A DNA stretch of 64,000 bases from Pseudomonas faucium (GCF_021602585.1 NZ_BQIP01000020.1:1-64000); one strand, 5' to 3'; numbered from the stretch's first letter, positions 8,401 to 17,489 are shown. Made by a program: numbers and translations. The notes: generated by a model from the letters alone, not told the origin.

Positions 8401-10989
8401 TCAGGCACTAGCCTCAAGGAAGTCCTGGGCAAAGCGCTGCAGCACCCCGCCCGCCTCGTAGATCGACACTTCCTCGGCAGTATCCAGGCGGCAGGTCACC
8501 GGCACCTCGATGCGTTCACCATTGGCCCGGGTCACCACCAGGGTCAGGGTCGCACGCGGCTTGCGCTCACCCAGCACGTCATAGGTTTCGCTGCCCTCCA
8601 GGCCCAGGGTCTTGCGGTCGGTGCCCGGCTTGAACTCCAGCGGCAACACGCCCATGCCCACCAGGTTGGTGCGGTGAATGCGCTCGAAGCCTTCGGCGAC
8701 GATCGCCTCGACACCCGCCAGGCGCACGCCCTTGGCCGCCCAGTCACGCGACGAGCCCTGGCCGTAGTCGGCACCGGCGACGATGATCAGCGGCTGCTTG
8801 CGCTGCATGTAGGTCTCGATGGCTTCCCACATGCGGGTCACCTTGCCTTCCGGCTCGATGCGCGCCAGCGAACCCTGCTTCACGCTGCCGTCTTCCTTGC
8901 GCACCATTTCGTTGAACAGCTTGGGGTTGGCGAAGGTGGCGCGCTGGGCGGTCAGGTGGTCGCCGCGGTGGGTCGCGTAGGAGTTGAAGTCCTCTTCCGG
9001 CAGGCCCATTTTCGCCAGGTACTCGCCCGCCGCGCTGTCCATCATGATGGCGTTGGACGGCGACAGGTGGTCGGTGGTGATGTTGTCCGGCAGCACCGCC
9101 AGCGGGCGCATGCCGCGCAGGCTGCGCTCGCCGGCCAGGGCACCTTCCCAGTACGGCGGGCGGCGGATGTAGGTGCTCATCGGGCGCCAGTCGTACAGCG
9201 GTGCCACTTTCGGCCCGCGGTCTTCCTCGATGGCGAACATCGGGATGTAGACCTTGCGGAACTGCTCGGGCTTGACCGCCGCACGCACCACTGCGTCGAT
9301 TTCTTCGTCGCTCGGCCAGATGTCCTTGAGGCGGATTTCCTTGCCATCGACCACGCCCAGCACATCCTTCTCGATGTCGAAGCGGATGGTGCCGGCGATG
9401 GCATAGGCCACCACCAACGGTGGCGAGGCGAGGAACGCCTGCTTGGCGTAAGGGTGGATACGCCCGTCAAAGTTGCGGTTGCCCGACAGCACGGCGGTGG
9501 CGTACAGGTCGCGGTCGATGATTTCCTGCTGGATCACCGGGTCCAGCGCGCCGGACATGCCGTTGCAGGTGGTGCAGGCGAAGGCGACGATGCCAAAGCC
9601 CAGTTGCTCCAGTTCCTTCTCCAGGCCCGCCTCTTCCAGGTACAGCTGCACGGCCTTGGAGCCTGGCGCCAGCGACGACTTGACCCACGGCTTGCGGCCC
9701 AGGCCGAGCTTGTTGGCGTTGCGCGCCAGCAGGCCTGCGGCAATCACGTTGCGCGGGTTGCTGGTGTTGGTGCAGCTGGTGATGGCGGCGATGATCACCG
9801 CGCCGTCAGGCATCTGCCCTGGCACTTCTTCCCAGGCGCCGGCAATGCCCTTGGCCGCCAGGTCACTGGTGGCCACACGGGCGTGCGGGTTGGACGGGCC
9901 GGCCATGTTGCGCACCACGCTCGACAGGTCGAAGCGCAGCACGCGCTCGTACTCGGCCTGGGCCAGGCTGTCGGCCCACAGGCCGGTGGCCTTGGCGTAG
10001 GTCTCCACCAGCTTGACCTGCTGCTCTTCGCGGCCGGTCAGCTTGAGGTAGTCGATGGTTTGCTGGTCGATGGCGAACATCGCGGCGGTGGCGCCGTATT
10101 CGGGGGCCATGTTGGAGATGGTCGCGCGGTCGCCCAGGGTCAGGGCACGCGCGCCCTCGCCGTAGAATTCGAGGTAGGCGCCGACCACTTTCTGCTTGCG
10201 CAGGAATTCGGTCAGGGCCAGCACCAGGTCGGTGGCGGTGATGTTCGGCGCAAGCTTGCCGCTCAGTTCGACGCCGACGATTTCCGGCAGGCGCATCCAC
10301 GAGGCGCGGCCGAGCATGACGTTCTCGGCTTCCAGGCCGCCAACACCGATGGCGATCACGCCCAGGGCATCGACATGCGGGGTGTGGCTGTCGGTGCCGA
10401 CGCAGGTGTCCGGGTAGGCCAGGCCGCGGTCGTTGTGGATCACCGGCGACATCTTCTCCAGGTTGATCTGGTGCATGATGCCGTTGCCGGGCTGGATCAC
10501 GTCGACGTTCTTGAACGCCTTCTTGGTCCAGTTGATGAAGTGGAAGCGGTCTTCGTTGCGGCGGTCTTCGATGGCGCGGTTCTTCTCGAACGCTTGTGGG
10601 TCGAAGCCCCCGCATTCGACGGCCAGCGAGTGGTCGACGATCAGCTGCACCGGTACCACCGGGTTGACCTGGGCCGGGTCGCCGCCTTTGTCGGCAATCG
10701 CGTCACGCAGGCCGGCAAGGTCGACCAGCGCGGTCTGGCCGAGGATGTCATGGCACACCACGCGGGCCGGGAACCAGGGGAAGTCGAGGTCGCGCTTGCG
10801 CTCGATCAGCTGGCTGAGCGAGGCGTCGAGGGTGGCCGGGTCACAGCGGCGCACCAGGTTCTCGGCGAGCACGCGGGAGGTGTAGGGCAGGCCGTCGTAG
10901 GCGCCGGGCTTGATCGCCTCGACCGCGGCGCGGGCGTCGAAATAGTCCAGGTCGGTGCCTGGCAGGTTCTTGCGGTATGTGGTGTTCAT
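8401..10989 (-). CDS. acnD: Fe-S 2-methylcitrate dehydratase, AcnD type
   Basis: An 862-residue aconitase-family enzyme of the AcnA/AcnD branch. AcnD dehydrates 2-methylcitrate to 2-methylaconitate and works with PrpF to replace PrpD in many beta- and gammaproteobacteria. Cluster-binding cysteines are seen in AITSCTNTSNP and FACTTCNGMSG. The C-terminal swivel domain includes AGADYGQGSSRDWAAKG. I chose the ATG at 10989 (MNTTYRKNLPGTDLDYFD); the frame stays open further upstream but that part is REP sequence and the tail of prpC read in another frame. The Shine-Dalgarno is weak. The assignment to AcnD rather than AcnA rests on the prp context and prpF partner. Confidence 0.95.
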   Translation of the reverse strand: MNTTYRKNLPGTDLDYFDARAAVEAIKPGAYDGLPYTSRVLAENLVRRCDPATLDASLSQLIERKRDLDFPWFPARVVCHDILGQTALVDLAGLRDAIADKGGDPAQVNPVVPVQLIVDHSLAVECGGFDPQAFEKNRAIEDRRNEDRFHFINWTKKAFKNVDVIQPGNGIMHQINLEKMSPVIHNDRGLAYPDTCVGTDSHTPHVDALGVIAIGVGGLEAENVMLGRASWMRLPEIVGVELSGKLAPNITATDLVLALTEFLRKQKVVGAYLEFYGEGARALTLGDRATISNMAPEYGATAAMFAIDQQTIDYLKLTGREEQQVKLVETYAKATGLWADSLAQAEYERVLRFDLSSVVRNMAGPSNPHARVATSDLAAKGIAGAWEEVPGQMPDGAVIIAAITSCTNTSNPRNVIAAGLLARNANKLGLGRKPWVKSSLAPGSKAVQLYLEEAGLEKELEQLGFGIVAFACTTCNGMSGALDPVIQQEIIDRDLYATAVLSGNRNFDGRIHPYAKQAFLASPPLVVAYAIAGTIRFDIEKDVLGVVDGKEIRLKDIWPSDEEIDAVVRAAVKPEQFRKVYIPMFAIEEDRGPKVAPLYDWRPMSTYIRRPPYWEGALAGERSLRGMRPLAVLPDNITTDHLSPSNAIMMDSAAGEYLAKMGLPEEDFNSYATHRGDHLTAQRATFANPKLFNEMVRKEDGSVKQGSLARIEPEGKVTRMWEAIETYMQRKQPLIIVAGADYGQGSSRDWAAKGVRLAGVEAIVAEGFERIHRTNLVGMGVLPLEFKPGTDRKTLGLEGSETYDVLGERKPRATLTLVVTRANGERIEVPVTCRLDTAEEVSIYEAGGVLQRFAQDFLEASA

Positions 10990-11034
10990 ATCGTTATCAG
11001 GCTCGGTCACGGTGTTCGGTATGCAGGTGTGGCC

Positions 11035-11141
11035 TTGGGGGCGCTGTGCGCCCCTTTCGCGACACAAGGCCGCTCCTACAGGTATGCGCCGCGCCTGTAG
11101 GAGCGGCCTTGTGTCGCGAAAGGGCTGCAAGGCAGCCCCAG
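11035..11141. repeat. Inverted REP pair (family 2) between acnD and prpC
   Basis: Third family-2 REP pair in the same operon, with the GCGACACAAGGCCGCTCCTA arms and an outer GGGGC/GCCCC closing stem. Confidence 0.88.
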
Positions 11142-11153
11142 GGGCCTTCTGTA

Positions 11154-12281
11154 TCAGCGCTGCTCGATTGGCACGAACTGGCGCTGCTCGACGCCGACAT
11201 ACTCGGCGCTCGGGCGGATGATGCGGTTGTTGGCGCGCTGCTCGAACACGTGCGCCGCCCAGCCGGTCAGGCGCGAGCAGACGAAGATCGGGGTGAACAG
11301 CTTGGTCGGGATGCCCATGAAGTGGTACGCCGAGGCATGGTAGAAGTCGGCGTTGGGGAACAGCCGCTTCTGCTCCCACATGGTCTTGTCGATGGCCTCG
11401 GAAACCGGGTACAGCACCTTGTCGCCGACTTCATCGGCAAGCTGCTTCGACCAGCCCTTGATCACCTCGTTGCGCGGGTCGGACTCTTTGTAGATGGCAT
11501 GGCCGAAGCCCATGATCTTGTCCTTGCGCTCGAGCATGCGCAGCAGCTCGGCAGTGGCCTCCTGCGGGCTCTGGAAGCGTTCGATCAGCTCCATCGCCGC
11601 CTCGTTGGCGCCACCGTGCAGCGGGCCGCGCAGCGAGCCGATGGCGGCGGTGATGCACGAGTACAGGTCGGACAGGGTCGAGGCGCACACGCGAGCGGTG
11701 AAGGTCGAGGCGTTGAACTCGTGCTCGGCGTAGAGGATCAGCGACACGTTCATCACCTTGACGTGCAGCTCGCTCGGCTTCTTGCCGTGCAGCAGGTGCA
11801 GGAAGTGCCCGCCCAGGGTGTCTTCGTCACTGCTGCAGTCGATGCGCACGCCATGGTGGCTGAAGCGGTACCAGTAGCACATCACCGCCGGGAACAGCGC
11901 CAGCAGGCGGTCGGTCTTCTCGCGCTCGGCGTCGAAGGTCAGCTCGGGCTCCAGGGTGCCGAGCACCGAGCAGCCGGTGCGCATCACATCCATCGGGTGG
12001 GCATCGCGCGGGATGCGCTCGAGCACTTCCTTGAGGGCCTGGGGCAAGTCGCGCAGGCCTTTGAGCTTGCGCTTGTAGTCAGCCAGCTCGGCCTGGGTCG
12101 GCAGCTCGCCGTACAGCAGCAGGTAGGCCACTTCTTCGAATTCGGCACCGGCGGCCAGGTCGCGCACGTCATAGCCACGGTAGGTCAGGCCGGCACCGGC
12201 CTGGCCCACGGTCGACAGCGCGGTCTGGCCGGCCACCTGGCCGCGCAGGCCTGCGCCACTGAGTACTTTTGCTTCGGCCAT
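11154..12281 (-). CDS. prpC: 2-methylcitrate synthase PrpC
   Basis: A 375-residue type II-like small citrate synthase fold protein that condenses propionyl-CoA with oxaloacetate. Catalytic histidines are seen in GPLHGGANEAAME and MGFGHAIYKESDPR, with the conserved arginine/aspartate set downstream. The N-terminus LSGAGLRGQVAGQTALSTVG is typical of PrpC. AAGGAG lies 7-8 bp before the ATG. It follows prpB by 66 bp with no REP element, unlike the three junctions that follow it. PrpC rather than GltA is favoured by its length and the operon. Confidence 0.95.
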   Translation of the reverse strand: MAEAKVLSGAGLRGQVAGQTALSTVGQAGAGLTYRGYDVRDLAAGAEFEEVAYLLLYGELPTQAELADYKRKLKGLRDLPQALKEVLERIPRDAHPMDVMRTGCSVLGTLEPELTFDAEREKTDRLLALFPAVMCYWYRFSHHGVRIDCSSDEDTLGGHFLHLLHGKKPSELHVKVMNVSLILYAEHEFNASTFTARVCASTLSDLYSCITAAIGSLRGPLHGGANEAAMELIERFQSPQEATAELLRMLERKDKIMGFGHAIYKESDPRNEVIKGWSKQLADEVGDKVLYPVSEAIDKTMWEQKRLFPNADFYHASAYHFMGIPTKLFTPIFVCSRLTGWAAHVFEQRANNRIIRPSAEYVGVEQRQFVPIEQR

Positions 12282-12347
12282 GGTGTTTCTCCTTTCTTGA
12301 ATTTGTTATGGAAGCTTTTCTGGCTAATTCGGGGTGGCTGTAGCGGC

Positions 12348-13238
12348 TCAGCCTTTTTTCTGCGCGAACAACGCATCCAGGCTCTGCTCGAAGGCGTGGT
12401 AGCCAATGGCATCGTAGAGCTCCATGCGGGTCTGCATGGTGTCGATCACGTTCTTCTGGGTGCCATCACGGCGCAGCGCGGTGTAGACATTCTCGGCCGC
12501 CTTGTTCATGGCGCGGAACGCCGACAGCGGATACAGCACCAGCGACACGTCGACCTCGCCCAGTTCCTGGGTGGTGTACAGCGGCGTGGCACCGAATTCG
12601 GTGATGTTGGCCAGGATCGGCGCCTTCACCCGGTCGGCGAAGGTCTTGTACATCGCAAGCTCGGTGATGGCCTCCGGGAAGACCATGTCGGCGCCGGCCT
12701 CGACGCAGGCCGCGGCACGGTCCAGCGCTGCGTTCAGGCCTTCCACGGCCAGCGCGTCGGTGCGCGCCATGATCACGAAGCTGTCGTCGGTACGGGCATC
12801 CACCGCCGCCTTGATGCGGTCGACCATCTCCTGCTGGGTGACGATTTCCTTGTTCGGCCGGTGGCCACAGCGCTTGGCGCCTACCTGGTCTTCGATGTGG
12901 ATGGCGGCGGCGCCGAACTTGATCATCGAGCGCACGGTGCGCGCCACGTTGAAGGCCGAGGCGCCAAAGCCGGTGTCGACATCCACCAGCAGCGGCAGGT
13001 CGCAGACATCGGTGATGCGCCGCACGTCGGTGAGCACGTCGTCAAGGCCGGTGATGCCCAGGTCCGGCAGGCCCAGCGAGCCTGCGGCAACGCCGCCGCC
13101 GGAGAGGTAGATGGCCTTGAAACCGGCGCGCTTGGCCAGCAGGGCATGGTTGGCGTTGATCGCGCCGACCACTTGCAGCGGATGTTCAGCGGCAACGGCG
13201 TCGCGGAAACGCTGACCGGGGGTGCTCTTCACAGTCAT
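12348..13238 (-). CDS. prpB: 2-methylisocitrate lyase PrpB
   Basis: A 296-residue isocitrate-lyase-superfamily (PEP mutase-like TIM barrel) enzyme that splits 2-methylisocitrate into pyruvate and succinate. The catalytic loop is seen in [16 protein letters not shown], with KRCGH holding the active-site Cys. Mg-binding Asp residues are in [10 protein letters not shown]. Its ATG overlaps the stop of the GntR regulator upstream (ATGA at 13235-13238), so the two are translationally coupled and share a transcript. Confidence 0.96.
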   Translation of the reverse strand: MTVKSTPGQRFRDAVAAEHPLQVVGAINANHALLAKRAGFKAIYLSGGGVAAGSLGLPDLGITGLDDVLTDVRRITDVCDLPLLVDVDTGFGASAFNVARTVRSMIKFGAAAIHIEDQVGAKRCGHRPNKEIVTQQEMVDRIKAAVDARTDDSFVIMARTDALAVEGLNAALDRAAACVEAGADMVFPEAITELAMYKTFADRVKAPILANITEFGATPLYTTQELGEVDVSLVLYPLSAFRAMNKAAENVYTALRRDGTQKNVIDTMQTRMELYDAIGYHAFEQSLDALFAQKKG

Positions 13239-13951
13239 TTCTCACCTCGTGGGCTGTTGTTGTGGGCGTCCAGATAGTGACGCTCGATGTTGCGCTTGGA
13301 CGCGCCGATGTGGCGGCGCATCAGGAGTTCTGCCAGCTCGCCGTCACGGTCGGCGATGGCATCGAGAATGCGGTGGTGTTCGGCAAAGGCCTGGCGGGGC
13401 CGGTTGGGCGTGGCGGAGAACTGGATGCGGTACATGCGCACCAGCTGGTACAGCTCGCCGCAGAGCATCTTGACCAGGGTCTGGTTGCCGCTGCCCTGGA
13501 TGATCCGGTAGTGGAAGTCGTAGTCGCCTTCCTGCTGGTAGTAGCCCTGCCCGGCCTGGAACGCGGCGTCACGCTCGTGGGTGTCGAGCACCCGGCGCAG
13601 CTCGTCGATGTCGGCCTGGCTCATGCGCTCGGCGGCCAGGCGGCAAGCCATGCCTTCGAGCGATTCGCGGATTTCGTACAGCTCGATCAGCTCGGCATGG
13701 TTCAGCGACACCACCCGCGCCCCGACATGCGGCACCCGCACCAGCAGGCGCTGGCCTTCGAGGCGGTGGATGGCCTCGCGCAGCGGCCCGCGGCTGATGC
13801 CATAGGTGCGCGCCAGCTCAGGCTCGGAGATCTTGCTGCCCGGGGCGATGTCGCCTTTGACGATGGCCGCCTGGATGCGCCGGAAGACGTTCTCGGACAA
13901 GGTTTCCGTTTCGTCTGACGCGGCGGGGCTGGGGCTGCTGAGGTCCAGCAT
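13235..13951 (-). CDS. GntR/FCD-family regulator of the prp operon
   Basis: A 238-residue GntR regulator of the FadR/FCD branch. The N-terminal winged helix covers about residues 17-85 ([20 protein letters not shown], then [19 protein letters not shown]). A helical FCD effector domain follows, with the metal/ligand-binding pattern seen in [13 protein letters not shown] and EHHRILDAI. It is the first gene of the operon and overlaps prpB by 4 bp, so it very likely controls its own transcription and that of the methylcitrate genes. This is the GntR-type arrangement of pseudomonads, not the sigma54-type PrpR of enterics. Two copies of ATATTGTCGACA around its promoter are its likely operators. The effector (probably a methylcitrate-cycle intermediate) is inferred. 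Confidence 0.92.
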   Translation of the reverse strand: MLDLSSPSPAASDETETLSENVFRRIQAAIVKGDIAPGSKISEPELARTYGISRGPLREAIHRLEGQRLLVRVPHVGARVVSLNHAELIELYEIRESLEGMACRLAAERMSQADIDELRRVLDTHERDAAFQAGQGYYQQEGDYDFHYRIIQGSGNQTLVKMLCGELYQLVRMYRIQFSATPNRPRQAFAEHHRILDAIADRDGELAELLMRRHIGASKRNIERHYLDAHNNSPRGEK

Positions 13952-13961
13952 ATTGTCGACA
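13950..13961 (-). promoter_or_regulatory. Operator copy 1, overlapping the gntR start codon
   Basis: ATATTGTCGACA begins inside the gntR start codon (CAT at 13949-13951 on the plus strand), about 15-25 bp downstream of the predicted transcription start. The identical 12-mer recurs at 14023. Confidence 0.55.
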
Positions 13962-13982
13962 CCTTGCTAATCACTTGGGCAG

Positions 13983-14011
13983 AAATTAGCGAATCAAGCG
14001 TCATGAGTCAA
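13983..14011 (-). promoter_or_regulatory. Predicted prp operon promoter
   Basis: On the minus strand, TTGACT (14006-14011) and TAATTT (13983-13988) are separated by exactly 17 bp. Both hexamers match sigma70 well (5 of 6 and 4 of 6). The promoter lies between the two operator copies. Confidence 0.7.
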
Positions 14012-14022
14012 AGACAAAATGA

Positions 14023-14036
14023 ATATTGTCGACAAT
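14023..14036 (-). promoter_or_regulatory. Operator copy 2, upstream of the prp promoter
   Basis: ATATTGTCGACAAT contains the perfect 12-bp palindrome ATTGTCGACAAT. It lies 12 bp upstream of the -35 hexamer and 73 bp from operator copy 1, close to seven helical turns. Confidence 0.6.
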
Positions 14037-14240
14037 CGTCTAAGAACGAACTTACCCCTCGCCCGCGCTGTCAGATCGCGACGCGCTGGCGTCAAGACAT
14101 CGTCGTGATAGAATGCCGCGCCTTCGAAGGATGGATAGTGTGTTTGTCATCAATTCATGTTGTTGACAGTTAATGAGGAAGGTTGCGCAGCCGTTGCCAG
14201 TCGCCTTGCCCCGAACCCTGCACAGCACCGCGCCAGGATT

Positions 14241-14777
14241 ATGAGACTTACACCCGTTTTATTGCTGCTATGCCTCACCTTGCTGCCGGCCCTTGGCCAG
14301 GCGGCAGGCAAGACCGTGTACGGTCTGAACGAATACGCGCGCCTTGGCGACCTGGACCTGGAAGTGGCCGCCAAGCTCGACACCGGCGCCAAGACCGCCT
14401 CCTTGAGCGCCCGCGACATCAAGCGCTTCAAGCGCAACGGCGAAAGCTGGGTGCGCTTCTACCTGGCCATCGACGCCGCCCATTCGCACCCGATCGAGCG
14501 CCCGCTGGCCCGGGTCAGCAAGATCAAGCGCCGGGCCGGCGACTATGATGCGGAGTCAGGCAAGGCCTACACCGCGCGCCCGGTCATCGAACTCGACATC
14601 TGCATGGGCCAGGCCCGGCGCACCATCGAAGTCAACCTTACCGACCGCAGCGCGTTCCAGTTCCCGCTGCTGATCGGTTCCGAGGCGCTCAAGCACTTCG
14701 ACGCACTGGTCGACCCAAGCCTTAAATACGCGGCCGGCAAACCTGCCTGTGCCACCGACGCTCCCAAAGCAGAGTAA
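14241..14777 (+). CDS. Exported retropepsin-like aspartic protease (PF05618 family)
   Basis: A 178-residue protein of the family often labelled ATP-dependent zinc protease or RimK/LysX-type peptidase, which has a retropepsin-like aspartic fold. A signal peptide covers about residues 1-22 (MRLTPVLLLLCLTLLPALGQ). The catalytic signature DTGAKTASL puts Asp at residue 47, as in single-domain aspartic proteases that act as dimers. The C-terminal FPLLIGSEAL matches the family's second conserved block. I chose the ATG at 14241 (AGGA upstream, followed directly by the signal peptide). It is followed 5 bp later by the 7-TM protein and then by an ATP-grasp ligase, a cassette found widely in gammaproteobacteria. 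It should act in the periplasm; its substrate cannot be told from sequence. Confidence 0.85.
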   Translation: MRLTPVLLLLCLTLLPALGQAAGKTVYGLNEYARLGDLDLEVAAKLDTGAKTASLSARDIKRFKRNGESWVRFYLAIDAAHSHPIERPLARVSKIKRRAGDYDAESGKAYTARPVIELDICMGQARRTIEVNLTDRSAFQFPLLIGSEALKHFDALVDPSLKYAAGKPACATDAPKAE

Positions 14778-14782
14778 TCCCG

Positions 14783-16318
14783 ATGCGCTCTCTTACCCTC
14801 CATCTGAAAGTCCTGATCACCGTGCTGGTGCTGCTGGGCGTGGCGGTCACCGCTTATCAGATCTTCTTCCTCGGCATCCCGGTGACCGAAGATGAAACCG
14901 ATGACTTGTGGAACATCGACGCCAAGGTCGAATTCGTCGCCAGCACCAAGGACCCGGTCAAGGTGCAGATGTTCGTGCCGCCGCTGAACCGCGACTACGT
15001 CAGCCTCAACGAGAGCTTCATCTCCAACAACTACGGGGTCAGCGTCAACCGCGCCGACGGCAACCGCAAGGTGACCTGGTCGGCCCGCCGCGCCAATGGC
15101 AACCAGACCCTCTACTACCGCCTGGTGCTGACCAAGCGCTACAGCAACGAAAAGACCACCATCAAGGGCCCGACCTTCCGTGACAGCCTGGCCGTCGAAG
15201 GCCCCGAGAAGATCGCCGCCGAAGCCCTGATGGCGCCGATCCGCCAGCATTCGGCCGACGTCGAGACCTTCGTCAGCGAGACCATCAAGCGGGTCAACAA
15301 CCTCAACGACGACAACGTCAAGCTGCTGCTGGCCGGCGACACCTCGGCCATGAAGAAGGCCCAGGTCATCGACCTGCTGTTGTCGATCGCCCACGTGCCG
15401 ATGGAAAAGGTGCACACCATCCGCCTGGTGGCCGACACCCCGCAAACGCCTGAATTGTGGCTGCGCAGCTTCAATGGCAACGACTGGCTGTACTTCAACC
15501 CGGACACCGGCGAGCAGGGCCTGCCGAGCGACCGCCTGCTGTGGTGGACCGGTGACGACAACCTGATCACCGTCGATGGCGGCAAGAAGGCCAACGTCAC
15601 CTTCAGCATGAACAACAGCGAGATGAACGCCATCCGCCTGGCCAAGCTGACCGACGAGAACACCGACGCCGACTTCCTCGAGTACTCGCTGTACAGCCTG
15701 CCGCTGCAGACCCAGCAGACCTTCATGATCATGGTGATGATCCCGATCGGCGTGCTGGTGATCCTGGTGCTGCGCAACCTGATCGGTATCCAGACCCTGG
15801 GTACCTTCACCCCGGTGCTGATCGCCCTGGCCTTCCGCGAGACCCAGCTGGGCTTCGGCATCGTGCTGTTCACGGTGATCACCGCGCTGGGCCTGTCGCT
15901 GCGCTCGTACCTGGAGCACCTGAAGCTGCAGATGCTGCCGCGCCTGTCGGTGGTGCTGACGTTCGTGGTGGTGCTGATTGCCGCCATCAGCCTGTTCAGC
16001 CACAAGCTGGGCCTGGAGCGCGGCCTGTCGGTGGCGCTGTTCCCGATGGTGATCCTGACCATGACCATCGAACGCCTGTCGATCACCTGGGAAGAACGCG
16101 GTGGCGGCCATGCCATGAAGGTGGCCATCGGCACCCTGTTCGCCGCATCGCTTGCGCACCTGCTGATGATGGTGCCGGAGCTGGTGTACTTCGTCTTCAC
16201 CTTCCCGGCGGTACTGCTGATTCTGGTGGGCTTCATGCTGGCGATGGGTCGCTACCGCGGCTACCGCCTGACCGAGCTCGTTCGCTTCAAGGCATTCGTG
16301 AAGAAGGCTGACGCCTGA
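14783..16318 (+). CDS. 7-TM membrane protein with inactive transglutaminase domain
   Basis: A 511-residue inner-membrane protein. One N-terminal TM (about residues 8-30) is followed by a periplasmic region of roughly 280 residues containing a transglutaminase-like fold, then a C-terminal block of about seven TM helices from residue 310 on. The transglutaminase triad is lost: the Cys loop reads GDTSAMKKAQ (186-195), the HAW position reads ELW (224-226), and the DPT position reads NPD (239-241). This matches the family described as inactive transglutaminase fused to seven TM helices. It is 5 bp after the protease gene and its stop overlaps the ATP-grasp start (TGATG). Inferred role: a periplasmic sensor or scaffold for the protease and ligase. 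Confidence 0.87.
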   Translation: MRSLTLHLKVLITVLVLLGVAVTAYQIFFLGIPVTEDETDDLWNIDAKVEFVASTKDPVKVQMFVPPLNRDYVSLNESFISNNYGVSVNRADGNRKVTWSARRANGNQTLYYRLVLTKRYSNEKTTIKGPTFRDSLAVEGPEKIAAEALMAPIRQHSADVETFVSETIKRVNNLNDDNVKLLLAGDTSAMKKAQVIDLLLSIAHVPMEKVHTIRLVADTPQTPELWLRSFNGNDWLYFNPDTGEQGLPSDRLLWWTGDDNLITVDGGKKANVTFSMNNSEMNAIRLAKLTDENTDADFLEYSLYSLPLQTQQTFMIMVMIPIGVLVILVLRNLIGIQTLGTFTPVLIALAFRETQLGFGIVLFTVITALGLSLRSYLEHLKLQMLPRLSVVLTFVVVLIAAISLFSHKLGLERGLSVALFPMVILTMTIERLSITWEERGGGHAMKVAIGTLFAASLAHLLMMVPELVYFVFTFPAVLLILVGFMLAMGRYRGYRLTELVRFKAFVKKADA

Positions 16319-17298
16319 TGTTTGGCCTGATCAAGACGTGGAAAGCCCTGGAGGCCCGGGGCATCATGGGTATCAACCGCCGCAACGCGGACTATGTGCT
16401 GAAGTACAACAAGCGCAGCCTGTACCCGATCGTCGACGACAAGATCATCACCAAGGAGCGCGCGCTCGCGGCCGGTATCCATGTGCCGGAGATGTACGGC
16501 ATCATCGAGACCGAAAAGGAAATCGAAAAGCTCGACGAGATCATCGGCGGGCGCAACGATTTCGTCATCAAGCCGGCGCAGGGCGCCGGCGGTGACGGCA
16601 TCCTGGTCATCGCCGACCGCTTCGAAGACCGCTACCGCACGGTGTCGGGCAAGATCATCAGCCACGAGGAGATCGAGCACCAGATCTCCAGCATCCTCAC
16701 CGGGCTGTACTCGCTGGGCGGGCACCGCGACCGTGCGCTGATCGAATACCGCGTCACCCCCGACCAGATCTTCAAGAGCATCAGCTACGAGGGCGTGCCG
16801 GACATCCGCATCATCGTGCTGATGGGCTACCCGGTGATGGCCATGCTGCGCTTGCCGACCCGCCAGTCCGGCGGCAAGGCCAACCTGCATCAGGGCGCCA
16901 TCGGCGTGGGCGTGGACCTTGCCACCGGCATGACCCTGCGCGGCACCTGGCTGAACAACATCATCAGCAAGCACCCGGACACCACCAATGCGGTGGACGG
17001 CGTGCAGCTGCCGAACTGGGATGGCTTCATGAAGCTTGCGGCCGGCTGCTACGAGCTGTGCGGCCTGGGCTACATCGGCGTGGACATGGTGCTGGACCAG
17101 GACAAGGGGCCGCTGATTCTCGAACTCAACGCCCGGCCTGGGCTGAACATCCAGATCGCCAACGACACCGGCCTGACCCAGCGCACCCACGCCATCGAGG
17201 CGCACCTGGAAGCGCTGGCCAAGGATGGCATCAGCGAAGATGCCGAGCAGCGGGTGCGGGTGACCCAGAACCTGTTCGGGCACGTGCGCCCGCGCTGA
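16318..17298 (+). CDS. ATP-grasp ligase, alpha-L-glutamate-ligase-like
   Basis: A 326-residue cytoplasmic ATP-grasp enzyme of the RimK-related, 'sugar-transfer associated' type. The ATP-binding lysine is K85 in FVIKPAQGAGGDGI. The Mg-binding pair is E269 and N271 in ILELNARPGLNIQIAN. Such enzymes join a carboxylate to an amine or hydroxyl through an acyl phosphate; the acceptor here is unknown. Its ATG overlaps the stop of the 7-TM gene by one base, so it is translationally coupled. The cassette suggests opposing or linked ligase and protease activities across the inner membrane; that is inference. Confidence 0.87.
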   Translation: MFGLIKTWKALEARGIMGINRRNADYVLKYNKRSLYPIVDDKIITKERALAAGIHVPEMYGIIETEKEIEKLDEIIGGRNDFVIKPAQGAGGDGILVIADRFEDRYRTVSGKIISHEEIEHQISSILTGLYSLGGHRDRALIEYRVTPDQIFKSISYEGVPDIRIIVLMGYPVMAMLRLPTRQSGGKANLHQGAIGVGVDLATGMTLRGTWLNNIISKHPDTTNAVDGVQLPNWDGFMKLAAGCYELCGLGYIGVDMVLDQDKGPLILELNARPGLNIQIANDTGLTQRTHAIEAHLEALAKDGISEDAEQRVRVTQNLFGHVRPR

Positions 17299-17305
17299 GC
17301 CACAA

Positions 17306-17385
17306 GGCCCGATCGCCGGCAAGCCGGCTCCCACAGACAAGGTTGGTGATACCCCTGTGGGAGCCGGCTTGCCGGCGATGGGGCC
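17306..17385. repeat. Inverted REP pair (family 1)
   Basis: Head-to-head copies of GATCGCCGGCAAGCCGGCTC plus CCACAG, separated by about 15-20 bp, close the three-gene cassette and precede pabB. Confidence 0.85.
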
Positions 17386-17489
17386 GCCATAGGCGCAACC
17401 CGAAGGTTTAATGTCGCGCCCAGCGCTAGGCGCTTTTCCTACACAGGTCTACAATCGCCCTCCTCGCTTTTTCATCGCCGTCCATTCTG

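Noticed and set aside
11160-11200. Sigma54-like TGGCACG sequence near the 3' end of prpC
   Set aside because: It lies inside coding sequence on the opposite strand and lacks the second element at the right spacing.
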